Shown here one piece after another: positions 18,190 to 27,015 of a DNA stretch of 64,000 nt (positions within the stretch are counted from its first letter, which is position 1; each line of letters starts with the position of its first letter). The notes beneath the pieces are model-generated. The model had not been told where the DNA came from. It searched no databases and saw only the letters and a program-made list of their open reading frames with translations. The stretch is from assembly GCA_041660045.1 (NCBI GenBank), contig JBAZXA010000006.1:203351-267350 (forward strand). Reading direction: 5' to 3'. A program made the translations under genes and the position numbers. The stretch comes from WM-3-3 sp041660045. Its GTDB lineage: Bacteria > Pseudomonadota > Gammaproteobacteria > Methylococcales > Methylomonadaceae.

Positions 18190-18207
18190 TTGCACTATAA
18201 AGTGCAA
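18190..18207 (+). promoter_or_regulatory. Perfect hairpin between oadG and oadA
   Basis: TTGCACT/AGTGCAA forms a 7-bp stem around a 4-base loop directly after the oadG stop. A third TTGCAC copy follows at 18212. It has no clean T-tract. It may stabilise or process the mRNA, or set the ratio of OadG to OadA. Function is inferred only. Confidence 0.35.
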
Positions 18208-18303
18208 CTCTTTGCACAGTTATGGGTTTGTCAGTTGTTAATTTTTCAATGCACTATTATAAGCCTACAAGGCATCGATTAAAAAACCCAAAAAGGTAAA
18301 TAT

Positions 18304-20097
18304 ATGGCCATAGATGAAAAAAAGCCTTTAGGCATTACAGAAGTCGTCTTACGGGATGCGCACCAATCCATTTTAGCTACCCGTTTACGCATAGAGGATA
18401 TGCTGCCAATTTGTGAGAAACTGGACCAAATCGGCTACTGGTCCATCGAATCTTGGGGTGGTGCTACATTTGATGCCTGCATTCGTTATTTAGGGGAAGA
18501 CCCATGGGAGCGCTTACGCTTACTTAAAGCCGCCATGCCAAATACACCCCAACAAATGCTATTTAGGGGACAAAATATATTAGGTTATCGGCATTATGCC
18601 GATGATGTGGTGGATAAGTTTGTTGAACGTTGCGTCGTCAATGGCATCGATGTATTCCGCATTTTTGATGCGATGAATGATATGCGTAACATCGACCGTG
18701 CCATCAAAGCCGTATTGGCCACTGATGCACATGCCCAAGGTACTATCTCCTATACCACTAGCCCTGTACATACTTTGGATATGTGGGTGGCGCTAGGTAA
18801 ACAAATTGAAGATTTGGGGGCGCATTCCATTTGCATTAAAGACATGGCTGGTTTGTTGAAGCCTTACGAGGCTTTTGAATTGGTTAGCCGGTTAAAGCAA
18901 AGTACAGCTATCCCCATCCATTTACATTGTCATGCAACCACGGGTTTAAGTGTCGCGTCCTTGCTTAAGGCTGCAGAAGCAGGGGTTGATAATGTTGATG
19001 CTGCGATTTCATCAATGAGTATGACATATGGCCATAGCGCAACAGAAACCATCGTTGCAAGTTTAAGTGGTTTAGAACGCGATACGGGCTTGGATTTAAT
19101 CAAACTTGAAGAGGTTGCGACTTATTTTCGTGAAATACGAAAAAAATACGCCCAGTTTGAAGGCAGCCTCAAAGGTGTTGATGGCCGCATTTTAGTATCA
19201 CAAGTACCGGGTGGCATGTTGACCAATATGGAGAGCCAGCTTAAGGAACAAGGGGCTGGAGATAAATTTGATGAGGTTTTATTAGAAATCCCAAGGGTAC
19301 GTGAAGATTTAGGCTTTATTCCATTAGTGACCCCAACTTCCCAGATAGTGGGCACACAAGCGGTGATGAATGTTATTACAGGCGAGCGTTATAAAACCAT
19401 CACTAAGGAAACGGCTGGTGTTTTAAAAGGCGAATATGGCTCAACGCCGGCACCGGTAAATAAGGCTTTGCAAGAAAAAGTCCTAAATGGTGCGCAACCT
19501 ATCACATGCCGGCCAGCCGATTTAATTGCCCCAGAAATGGATAAATTAATTGCTGAAGTTCAGGAAAAAGCTAAAGCTGAAAATATTACGTTGGCAGCAA
19601 ATATAGAAGAAGATGCGTTGATTAACGGTTTGTTTGCCCAAGTGGGATGGAAGTTTTTAGCAAATCGTGGCAATCCGGAAGCCTTTGAGGCTATGCCCGA
19701 TGCGAAAGCCTTCGCCGCCGAAAATAGGCCAAAAGATAATAGTAAGGCAAGCCCGATAGAAACCTATGTGGTCAATGTTGATGGTAAAAACTATAACGTG
19801 GCTGTCGGTCCTGGTGGTGCCGCGTTTAACATTCAACCTGGCGCGCATGTGGCCAGTGCTGGTGTGGTTACAGCAAAAGCGGAAACTGGCGCTGTGGTAG
19901 AGGCGCCGATGGCAGGCACCATATTGAAAATTTTAGTCGCTACTGGTGGCTCTGTCACAGAAGGTGATCCGGTTATTATTATGGAAGCTATGAAAATGGA
20001 AACGGAAGTACGTTCAAAGTTTTCCGGTACTGTTAGTATGGTCAATGTAAAAGAAGGGGTTGCCGTTGCTGTTGGTGATACTTTGATCACCTTATAA
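18304..20097 (+). CDS. oadA: Oxaloacetate decarboxylase alpha subunit, biotin-dependent
   Basis: OadA transfers the carboxyl group of oxaloacetate to its own biotin, giving pyruvate; OadB then decarboxylates carboxybiotin and pumps sodium. The 597-residue protein starts with the carboxyltransferase barrel (EVVLRDAHQSILATRLRIED; the metal-site segment HLHCHATTGLS). A conserved middle domain follows, and a C-terminal biotinyl domain has the lysine motif EAMKMETEV near residue 563. The linker between them (roughly residues 500-525) is Ala-rich but short. The same domain order occurs in pyruvate carboxylase subunit B. The adjacent oadG and oadB make the sodium-pump role much more likely. Confidence 0.94.
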   Translation: MAIDEKKPLGITEVVLRDAHQSILATRLRIEDMLPICEKLDQIGYWSIESWGGATFDACIRYLGEDPWERLRLLKAAMPNTPQQMLFRGQNILGYRHYADDVVDKFVERCVVNGIDVFRIFDAMNDMRNIDRAIKAVLATDAHAQGTISYTTSPVHTLDMWVALGKQIEDLGAHSICIKDMAGLLKPYEAFELVSRLKQSTAIPIHLHCHATTGLSVASLLKAAEAGVDNVDAAISSMSMTYGHSATETIVASLSGLERDTGLDLIKLEEVATYFREIRKKYAQFEGSLKGVDGRILVSQVPGGMLTNMESQLKEQGAGDKFDEVLLEIPRVREDLGFIPLVTPTSQIVGTQAVMNVITGERYKTITKETAGVLKGEYGSTPAPVNKALQEKVLNGAQPITCRPADLIAPEMDKLIAEVQEKAKAENITLAANIEEDALINGLFAQVGWKFLANRGNPEAFEAMPDAKAFAAENRPKDNSKASPIETYVVNVDGKNYNVAVGPGGAAFNIQPGAHVASAGVVTAKAETGAVVEAPMAGTILKILVATGGSVTEGDPVIIMEAMKMETEVRSKFSGTVSMVNVKEGVAVAVGDTLITL

Positions 20098-20113
20098 ATT
20101 TAGGATACTAGCT

Positions 20114-21241
20114 ATGGAAAATCTTGCTTCACTTTGGCAGAGTACGGGGATACATAATATTACCGCTGGCCAATCTTTTATGATGCTGGTTGGCTTTTTA
20201 CTATTGTTTTTGGCAATAAAAAAAGGTTTTGAACCTTTATTGTTGTTACCTATTGGGTTTGGTGCAGTGCTCAGCAATATTCCCGTTGCCGGCATTGCTG
20301 AAGAAGGCGGTATCTTATATTACTTATACTATGGTATTAAAACCGGTATCTTCCCATTGCTTATATTTATGGGTGTGGGTGCAATGACCGATTTTGGCCC
20401 GATGCTAGCTAATCCTAAAACGTTGTTATTAGGTGCAGCGGCACAGGTCGGTATTTTTGCCTCATTATTGGGTGCTTTGGCGCTTAATTTGGTACCTGGC
20501 TTAGAGTTTACCTTAAAAGACGCGGCCGCCATAGCCATTATTGGCGGCGCTGATGGGCCAACAGCCATTTATGTTGCTTCACGCTTAGCACCTGATTTAT
20601 TGGGCGCGATAGCCGTGGCTGCTTATTCATATATGGCACTAGTGCCATTAATCCAGCCGCCAATTATGCGGGCTTTAACCACCGAAGATGAACGTAAAAT
20701 TGAGATGCAGCAAATGCGTGCTGTCGGTAAAACGGAAAAAATTATTTTCCCTTTAGTACTGATTTTGCTCACGGCTTTGTTATTACCTTCCGCCGCACCA
20801 TTAGTGGGGATGTTCGCTTTAGGTAATCTCATGAATACCTGTGGCGTGGTGGAACGCTTAAGTCAAACAGCTCAAAATGAATTAATCAATATAGTCACCA
20901 TTTTTTTAGGCCTAGCGGTAGGCTCAAAATTAAGCGCGGATGCTTTTTTGCAAATTAAAACGCTCGGGATACTAGCACTTGGTGCCGCTGCTTTTGCAAT
21001 GGGAACAGCAGGTGGGGTGCTTATGGCAAAAGTTATGAATAAGTTTAGCAAGACGCCAATCAATCCTTTAATCGGTGCCGCTGGCGTATCAGCCGTGCCT
21101 ATGGCGGCAAGGGTTGCCAATAAATTGGGCTTGGAAAGTAATCCTCATAATTTTTTGTTGATGCATGCTATGGGGCCTAATGTGGCCGGTGTCATCGGCT
21201 CGGCAGTCGCGGCGGGTATTTTATTAAGTTTAGTAAAATAA
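20114..21241 (+). CDS. oadB: Oxaloacetate decarboxylase beta subunit, sodium pump
   Basis: OadB is the polytopic membrane subunit that decarboxylates carboxybiotin on OadA and exports sodium. The 375-residue protein is hydrophobic throughout. It carries family segments: MGVGAMTDFGPMLANP, the IIGGADGPTAIYVASRLAP motif near residue 145 with the ion-site Asp, and a C-terminal NPLIGAAGVSAVPMAARV. It begins 16 bases after oadA. In this setting the complex could drain oxaloacetate to pyruvate while charging a sodium gradient. Confidence 0.95.
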   Translation: MENLASLWQSTGIHNITAGQSFMMLVGFLLLFLAIKKGFEPLLLLPIGFGAVLSNIPVAGIAEEGGILYYLYYGIKTGIFPLLIFMGVGAMTDFGPMLANPKTLLLGAAAQVGIFASLLGALALNLVPGLEFTLKDAAAIAIIGGADGPTAIYVASRLAPDLLGAIAVAAYSYMALVPLIQPPIMRALTTEDERKIEMQQMRAVGKTEKIIFPLVLILLTALLLPSAAPLVGMFALGNLMNTCGVVERLSQTAQNELINIVTIFLGLAVGSKLSADAFLQIKTLGILALGAAAFAMGTAGGVLMAKVMNKFSKTPINPLIGAAGVSAVPMAARVANKLGLESNPHNFLLMHAMGPNVAGVIGSAVAAGILLSLVK

Positions 21242-21315
21242 CCAACACTAGGCATAGTCTAGTATTAAACTAGCGTTTAAATTTTTTGTTTTTGGTATCC
21301 AATGAGGAACTTGTT

Positions 21316-22536
21316 ATGACCATTTATCCACCATTAGAAATCCCCAATACTTTGGCAGCGGGGCCAGGGCCTGGGAATACTGATCCCAGAGTATTGGAGA
21401 GTCTATGTAAAACTGGCGTAGCCGACCATATGCAGGCCGATGTCATCAGAGGCATGCTTGAAGCCAAAGACATGCTACGGCAGGTTTGGGGAACAAAAAA
21501 CACCTATACTTTTGGCGTTGCCGGAACTGGTTTTAGCGGTTTAGATTGTGCCTTGAGCCTGATTTTACCGGGCGATAAAGTGGTCGCTTTTGTCAACGGC
21601 ACGTTCAGTGGCATAGATGGCTTAGCTATACGCATGAAGGCTTCTAGCCTACAAGATTTGGCGGCTAATCCGTTAAACCCACAGCCGTCTAATGTGGTCA
21701 TCGTCAATGTCCCGCATGGAGAATCCGTTACTCAGGAGATAATTGATGCGGCCTTAGCAAAACACAAACCGATGTGGGCATTCATGGCGCATTGGGAAAC
21801 CGGAAGTGGCCGAATTAATGATATCAAAGCCTTTAATGATGCTTGTACAAAATACGCTGTGATGGGCATAGTCGATGCGGTGTCTAGCTTAGGGATAACA
21901 GACTTTGAAATTGACGATTATCCATCGGTAGTGGCTTGGGCTTCATGCCCACAAAAAGGGATTATGTGCTTGCCGTTGACTTATGCACCGGTCAGTTTTA
22001 GGGATGAGGCTATTGCCTTGTTATCAAGGCGAGGATGCTATACTTATGCCCACAATCCAATTTTAGAAGCGCGCCATTGGGGTATTGTTGAGGGTCAGGA
22101 TGCTGCGCCAATTTATCACCGTACACATTCTTGCTATGCTGTTGCCGCTTTTCATGAGGCGTTAAGGTTATTATTAACGTATACCCTGAAACAAAAAGCA
22201 CTTGATTATATATATCATGAGGCAGCTCTTAAATCGGCTGTGCAATTTATGGGTTGTTCAGTGACGTCTAATATGACCAGTTTGCTAGTCTTTAATTTGC
22301 CTGAAAGTTTGGCAGGTAAGGAACGTGAGCTCGTAGCAGACTGTAGGGCACAGGGTTTTGCAATTTGGACAACCTTATCAGAACCTGTGCAAATTCGGAT
22401 TGGTATTTTAAACCAGCTGTCTATGGAAGCAATATCTGAAATTGCCAGCCGGTTTGCAGATGCCATGGTTAAAATGGGCGGCACGGTCAATAAAGCTGAA
22501 GTGTTGCAAACACTGCGGGCTTACTATACTAGCTAA
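21316..22536 (+). CDS. Class V aminotransferase, alanine/serine--glyoxylate aminotransferase-like
   Basis: This is a PLP enzyme of the AGXT/SGAT branch of class V aminotransferases, which transfer an amino group from alanine or serine to glyoxylate. The ATG at 21316 is preferred, with GAGGAA upstream, giving 406 residues. Visible signatures are AAGPGPGNTDPRVLESL at the start, the GVAGTGFSGLDCAL cofactor loop, VDAVSSLG with the PLP-contact Asp, and the Schiff-base lysine Lys214 in CPQKGIM. It is clearly distinct from the serine-cycle Sga at 36.6 kb. It sits 74 bases after oadB and before a strong terminator, so it probably belongs to the oad transcript. Pyruvate made by Oad is the keto acid of alanine, which suggests alanine:glyoxylate activity. 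Confidence 0.82.
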   Translation: MTIYPPLEIPNTLAAGPGPGNTDPRVLESLCKTGVADHMQADVIRGMLEAKDMLRQVWGTKNTYTFGVAGTGFSGLDCALSLILPGDKVVAFVNGTFSGIDGLAIRMKASSLQDLAANPLNPQPSNVVIVNVPHGESVTQEIIDAALAKHKPMWAFMAHWETGSGRINDIKAFNDACTKYAVMGIVDAVSSLGITDFEIDDYPSVVAWASCPQKGIMCLPLTYAPVSFRDEAIALLSRRGCYTYAHNPILEARHWGIVEGQDAAPIYHRTHSCYAVAAFHEALRLLLTYTLKQKALDYIYHEAALKSAVQFMGCSVTSNMTSLLVFNLPESLAGKERELVADCRAQGFAIWTTLSEPVQIRIGILNQLSMEAISEIASRFADAMVKMGGTVNKAEVLQTLRAYYTS

Positions 22537-22580
22537 AGCGGGTTAATTAGCTAACTTAATGCGCAGTTAATTTTTAATAA

Positions 22581-22612
22581 AAAAGCCTTGGCTGCAAGCC
22601 AAGGCTTTTTTA
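22581..22612 (+). terminator. Rho-independent terminator after the oad/aminotransferase unit
   Basis: AAAAGCCTTGGC and GCCAAGGCTTTT pair around a short TGCAA loop, followed by a T-rich tract. This is a strong intrinsic terminator on the plus strand; the A-run on its left side could let it work in both directions. Confidence 0.88.
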
Positions 22613-22726
22613 TTTGTCTGCCCGTTAAGATAGACATTAGCTTAATGTGTTCTAATATTATTTAAGATTCAAGCTTTAAGTAACACTTTAAACCAAGAAA
22701 ACTATGATTTTATTAGATTGGATACC

Positions 22727-23824
22727 ATGTTAATTACCTTGCACTGTGTACGGGCCTCGCTTGTATCAGGCTTATTTATACTTATTAGTAGCTTATTAGT
22801 TGCCTGCGATTCTGTTGAGCAAGCACCTATTCCGCCTCGACCTGCTTTAATCATAGAAGCGCGGGATAATACCGAAATGTCCATGGGCTTAGTTGGCGAA
22901 GTAAGGCCACGCTACGAATCTGCCCAAGGCTTCCGGATAGACGGCAAAATAATGGAGCGCTTGGTGGATATAGGTGCTACGGTAACTAAAGGCCAACTCT
23001 TAGCGCGGTTGGATAAAATAGATTCTGGTTTGGCGGCGCAAGCCTCACAAGCCAATGTGCGTGCTGCTAATGCCGATTACCAATTAGCTAAGGTAGAGTT
23101 GGACCGTCAACGGGAGTTATACCAACGCAAAACCACGGCGCGTTCGGCATTAGATAGCGCTGAGGCTCAGTTCAATTCTGCTAAGGCACGCTGGCAACAG
23201 GCTAATGCCCAAGCTTCCGCTTCTGGTAACCAAACCCGTTATACAGCATTAATGGCAGAACTTGATGGGGTGGTAACTGATATACGTGCAGAACCCGGTC
23301 AAGTGGTTAGCGCTGGTCAGGTTATTGCTCATATAGCCGATACTAAAGCCTTAGAAGTGGCGATTGCTGTACCTGAATCGCGGATGCAAGGCGTGGTGCC
23401 TGGCGTCAATGTGATAATACGCTTATGGGCAGTACCCAATCAGATTTACCAAGGTACAGTCCGGGAAGTCTCACCGACTGCAGACTCATTAACCCGAACC
23501 TTTCAAGCCAGAGTCAGTATTACAGATCCTGATATTAATGTGCGCATGGGCATGACCGCTGGCGTTTTGTTTAAGATGGAGCAAGCCAAGGCACTGATTA
23601 TGTTGCCAATATCTGCAGTTAGCCAATACAACGGTCAAACGGTTGCTTGGGTGTTGGATACTGAAAACAAGGTTCAGCCTAAAGCAGTTGAAACCTATCA
23701 GTTTAGGGAAGATGGCGTGTTAATCAGTTCAGGGCTTGAGGAAGGTGAAAAAGTGGTAGCTGTTGGGGTGCAAGCGCTGACGCCTGGACAAAGCGTGCGT
23801 CCAATTTTAAAGGATAAACGCTAG
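22727..23824 (+). CDS. RND efflux periplasmic adaptor (membrane fusion lipoprotein)
   Basis: The product is the adaptor of an RND efflux system, linking the inner-membrane pump to an outer-membrane channel. The ATG at 22727 is preferred over an upstream TTG because it gives a clean lipoprotein signal with lipobox LVAC (Cys27). The order is as in AcrA/MexA: a barrel-sandwich half (GFRIDGKIMERLVDIGATVTKGQLLARLD), an alpha hairpin with Ala/Gln-rich coiled coil, the second lipoyl half (ELDGVVTDIRAEPGQVVSAGQV) and a beta barrel. Its TAG stop shares one base with the GTG start of the pump gene. Confidence 0.92.
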   Translation: MLITLHCVRASLVSGLFILISSLLVACDSVEQAPIPPRPALIIEARDNTEMSMGLVGEVRPRYESAQGFRIDGKIMERLVDIGATVTKGQLLARLDKIDSGLAAQASQANVRAANADYQLAKVELDRQRELYQRKTTARSALDSAEAQFNSAKARWQQANAQASASGNQTRYTALMAELDGVVTDIRAEPGQVVSAGQVIAHIADTKALEVAIAVPESRMQGVVPGVNVIIRLWAVPNQIYQGTVREVSPTADSLTRTFQARVSITDPDINVRMGMTAGVLFKMEQAKALIMLPISAVSQYNGQTVAWVLDTENKVQPKAVETYQFREDGVLISSGLEEGEKVVAVGVQALTPGQSVRPILKDKR

Positions 23825-26800
23825 TGGGGCATTTCAATATATCAGAATGGGCGCTGCGGCACCGCCCGATGGTACTTTATTTTATGGTCATGCTGACACT
23901 GGCGGGGCTTATTTCCTATACCCGTTTAGGCCAATCTGAAGATCCGCCGTTTACGTTTAAAATTATGGTGGTGCGCACCGGTTGGCCAGGCGCCAGTGCG
24001 CATGAAATTGAGCAGCAAGTCACCGATAAATTAGAAAAAAAACTGCAAGAAGTCCCCCATCTTGATTTTTTACGAAGTTTTTCACGCCCTGGAGAATCTT
24101 TAATTTTTGTTTTTATTAAAGATTCAACGCCAGTTAAAGCGATGCCCAATATTTGGTATCAGGTTCGGAAAAAAATAGGTGATATAAGGCATACCCTGCC
24201 TGATGGCATTGAAGGGCCATCGTTTAATGATGAATTTGGTGATGTGTACGGTAATCTATACGCGCTAACAGGTGCAGGATATAGCCATGCTGAACTAAAA
24301 CATCAGGCAGAACAAATTCGTGCCGAATTACTGCACGTGCATGATGCCTCCAAAGTTGAGTTTTTTGGGGAACAAAAGCAACGAATTTTTATAGAACTTT
24401 CCAATACTAAACTGTCAGCTTTAGGCTTGGATGTGGCTTCTTTGCTATCAGGGCTACGTTCGCAAAATGCCGTGGTTTCAAGCGGCTCTTTCGATGCTGA
24501 TCAAGAACATATACGAATTGCCGTGAGTGGTCGTTTTAATCGCCTAGAAGCCTTAAGTGAAGCTAGGTTTCGGGCAAATGGCCGGGAGTTTCGTTTAGGT
24601 GATGTGGCAACGGTTAAAAGAGGTTACGAAGATCCTCCTGTGCAAAAAGTGCGCTACAACGGCCAAGAAGGCTTGTTGATAGGGGTAGCCATGCGTGAAG
24701 GGGGGGATATTGTGAAGCTAGGTGGTGAGTTGGAGCAGGCTATCAAACATATAAGCGAGCAATTGCCGGTAGGTTTGACACTTAGCCCAGTTTCCTCCCA
24801 GCCAAAAGCGGTTGAACGTTCTGTGCAGGAATTTGTGCATTCATTAGCTGAAGCTGTGTTAATAGTCTTGGCGGTAAGTTTATTGTCGTTGGGATGGCAC
24901 ACCGGTATTGTGGTCGCCATCTGTATTCCAGTCGTGCTGGCGATTACCTTTTTATTCATGCAATTTTTTGACGTGGGCTTGCATAAAATATCCCTAGGGG
25001 CATTGATTATTGCGCTAGGTTTATTAGTGGATGATGCCATTATTTCTGTGGAAATGATGGCGTCAAAAATGGAACAAGGCTGGGATAGGATGCGGGCTGC
25101 CTCATTTGCCTATACATCAACAGCTATGCCTATGTTGGCAGGTACTTTGGTGACTGCGGCCGGTTTTTTACCGATAGCAACGGCGGCTTCATCCACTGGG
25201 GAATATACCCGATCCATTTTCCAGGTAACCGTGATTGCCTTATTGGTGTCTTGGTTTGCAGCGGTGATTTTTGTCCCTTATTTGGGCTATCAATTGTTAC
25301 CAGATCATTCGGCCGGTGAGCATAAGCCGAGTCTTTGGCGACGTAAACTAAGCCAGTTTTTCCCGCAATTACAAAGCCAGCAACGCAGCCATGATTTATA
25401 TGGTACGCCGTTTTATCGTGTATTTCGACGTTTGGTAACTTATTGCGTTAGGCACCGCTGGCAGGTGATTATCCTAACTTTGGCGATATTTTTCGCATCA
25501 ATTTATAGTTTTAAATTCGTCCAGCAGCAGTTTTTTCCTGATTCCACGCGTCCTGAACTGATAGTTGATCTCTATTTTGCGGAAGGGGTGACTTTTGCGG
25601 CTAATGAACAAGAAGTTAAACGCTTGGAAGAGTGGTTGTCCAAGCAAACAGGCATAGAAAATTATATGGCCTATGTCGGTAATGGCAGCCCTAGGTTTTA
25701 TTTGCCACTAGATCAACAATTAACCCAGCGTAGTTTTGCCCAAATTGTGGTGTTGACAGAAGGTTCCAAAGCTAGGGAAGCCTTACGTAGTAAATTGATT
25801 GCATTGTTTCAACAAGAGTTTCCCAGTTTGCAAGGCTCGGTTTTTCGTCTGGAAAACGGGCCGCCCGTTGGTTTTCCCGTGCAGTTTCGCGTGTCTGGCC
25901 CTAACCCTGAGATATTGCGTAAGATAGCGCATCAAGTTGCTGAGGTGATGCGCGACAATCCCTATTTAAGTAATGTCCAACCAGATTGGGATGAACCAAC
26001 GAAAGTTATCCGTATCAATGTTGACCAGTCCAAGGCAAAGTTGCTGGGCATCAGTTCTGCCGATGTTGCAAATATAGTGAACGGCGCTTTGCAAAACCTT
26101 TATGTCGCCGAGTTTAGGGAAGGTACAGAACGCATTGACTTAGTGGTCAGGGGGGCGGCCTTAGAGCGGTCAAAATTGTCGCATCTGCCGGATTTGATGA
26201 TACCCACGGGCACTGGGAAAAGTGTGCCTTTATCGCAATTGGCAAGCTTAGAATATGGTTTTGAAGATGGCTTAATATGGCGGCGTGATTTGTTACCGAC
26301 TATTTCGGTGCGGGCCAATTTATACGGCGATGTACAAGCACCTTTAGCTTCTGCGCAAGTTGAAGAAAAACTGGGCCAGATTATAAAACAATTGCCAGTG
26401 GGTTATCGTATTGAAACGGGCGGTGCAGTCGAGGAGTCCGCTAAAGGTGCGGCATCAGTGGCAGTAGGCGCACCATTGTTTATAACCGTGGTAGTGACCG
26501 TGTTAATGATACAGTTGCAAAGTTTTTCCAGGGTAGCTTTAGTCATGTTGACAGCGCCGCTAGGCATGATAGGGGTAACGATATTTTTATTGGCGTTTGA
26601 TAAGCCATTTGGCTTTGTTGCGATGTTAGGCACCATCGCTTTATCAGGTATGATCATGCGTAATTCGGTGATTTTAGTGGATCAAATTGAGCAGGATAAA
26701 CAAGCGGGGCGTTCGGATTATGAGGCTATCATTGAATCGACAGTACGTCGGTTTAGGCCAATTATGTTAACCGCAGCCGCAGCTATTCTTGCTATGATCC

Positions 26801-26940
26801 CCTTAACCCGAAGTGCTTTTTTTGGTCCCATGGCGGTTGCAATTATGGGCGGGCTAACCGTGGCAACAGTGTTAACATTGTTGTTTTTACCATCCCTATA
26901 CGCCGCTTGGTTTCGTGTCCCGATTCCTGAAAGCAAATAA
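23824..26940 (+). CDS. RND efflux pump, AcrB/HAE1-like inner-membrane transporter
   Basis: The 1038-residue proton-driven pump has the standard length. The family features are the N-terminal transmembrane helix, two periplasmic porter loops and two six-helix blocks. The TM4 segment GLLVDDAIISVEMM near residue 403 carries the paired acidic residues of the proton relay, and the C-terminal half ends in the usual AMIPLTRSAFFGPMAVAIMGG block. It belongs to the branch with short sequences like GQSEDPPFTFKIMVV, often labelled AcrB/AcrD/AcrF family. No TolC-type outer-membrane gene follows; a terminator comes directly after the stop. Substrate unknown. Confidence 0.93.
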   Translation: MGHFNISEWALRHRPMVLYFMVMLTLAGLISYTRLGQSEDPPFTFKIMVVRTGWPGASAHEIEQQVTDKLEKKLQEVPHLDFLRSFSRPGESLIFVFIKDSTPVKAMPNIWYQVRKKIGDIRHTLPDGIEGPSFNDEFGDVYGNLYALTGAGYSHAELKHQAEQIRAELLHVHDASKVEFFGEQKQRIFIELSNTKLSALGLDVASLLSGLRSQNAVVSSGSFDADQEHIRIAVSGRFNRLEALSEARFRANGREFRLGDVATVKRGYEDPPVQKVRYNGQEGLLIGVAMREGGDIVKLGGELEQAIKHISEQLPVGLTLSPVSSQPKAVERSVQEFVHSLAEAVLIVLAVSLLSLGWHTGIVVAICIPVVLAITFLFMQFFDVGLHKISLGALIIALGLLVDDAIISVEMMASKMEQGWDRMRAASFAYTSTAMPMLAGTLVTAAGFLPIATAASSTGEYTRSIFQVTVIALLVSWFAAVIFVPYLGYQLLPDHSAGEHKPSLWRRKLSQFFPQLQSQQRSHDLYGTPFYRVFRRLVTYCVRHRWQVIILTLAIFFASIYSFKFVQQQFFPDSTRPELIVDLYFAEGVTFAANEQEVKRLEEWLSKQTGIENYMAYVGNGSPRFYLPLDQQLTQRSFAQIVVLTEGSKAREALRSKLIALFQQEFPSLQGSVFRLENGPPVGFPVQFRVSGPNPEILRKIAHQVAEVMRDNPYLSNVQPDWDEPTKVIRINVDQSKAKLLGISSADVANIVNGALQNLYVAEFREGTERIDLVVRGAALERSKLSHLPDLMIPTGTGKSVPLSQLASLEYGFEDGLIWRRDLLPTISVRANLYGDVQAPLASAQVEEKLGQIIKQLPVGYRIETGGAVEESAKGAASVAVGAPLFITVVVTVLMIQLQSFSRVALVMLTAPLGMIGVTIFLLAFDKPFGFVAMLGTIALSGMIMRNSVILVDQIEQDKQAGRSDYEAIIESTVRRFRPIMLTAAAAILAMIPLTRSAFFGPMAVAIMGGLTVATVLTLLFLPSLYAAWFRVPIPESK

Positions 26941-26970
26941 TAACGGTTAATTTAAGTTTAACCGTTATTT
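26939..26970 (+). terminator. Hairpin terminator after the RND operon
   Basis: A perfect 12-bp inverted repeat, AATAACGGTTAA/TTAACCGTTATT, overlaps the stop codon of the pump gene and has a 7-base loop. The T-tract is short, so efficiency is uncertain. Confidence 0.6.
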
Positions 26971-26985
26971 AGTCAGACAGCAGCA

Positions 26986-27006
26986 TAAGCCCCTTAATGG
27001 GGCTTA
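26986..27006 (-). terminator. Hairpin downstream of fhs
   Basis: TAAGCCCC/GGGGCTTA forms an 8-bp GC-rich stem around TTAAT, ten bases beyond the fhs stop on the minus strand. It probably ends fhs transcription, although the T-tract is poor. Confidence 0.5.
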
Positions 27007-27015
27007 GCTTATGTT

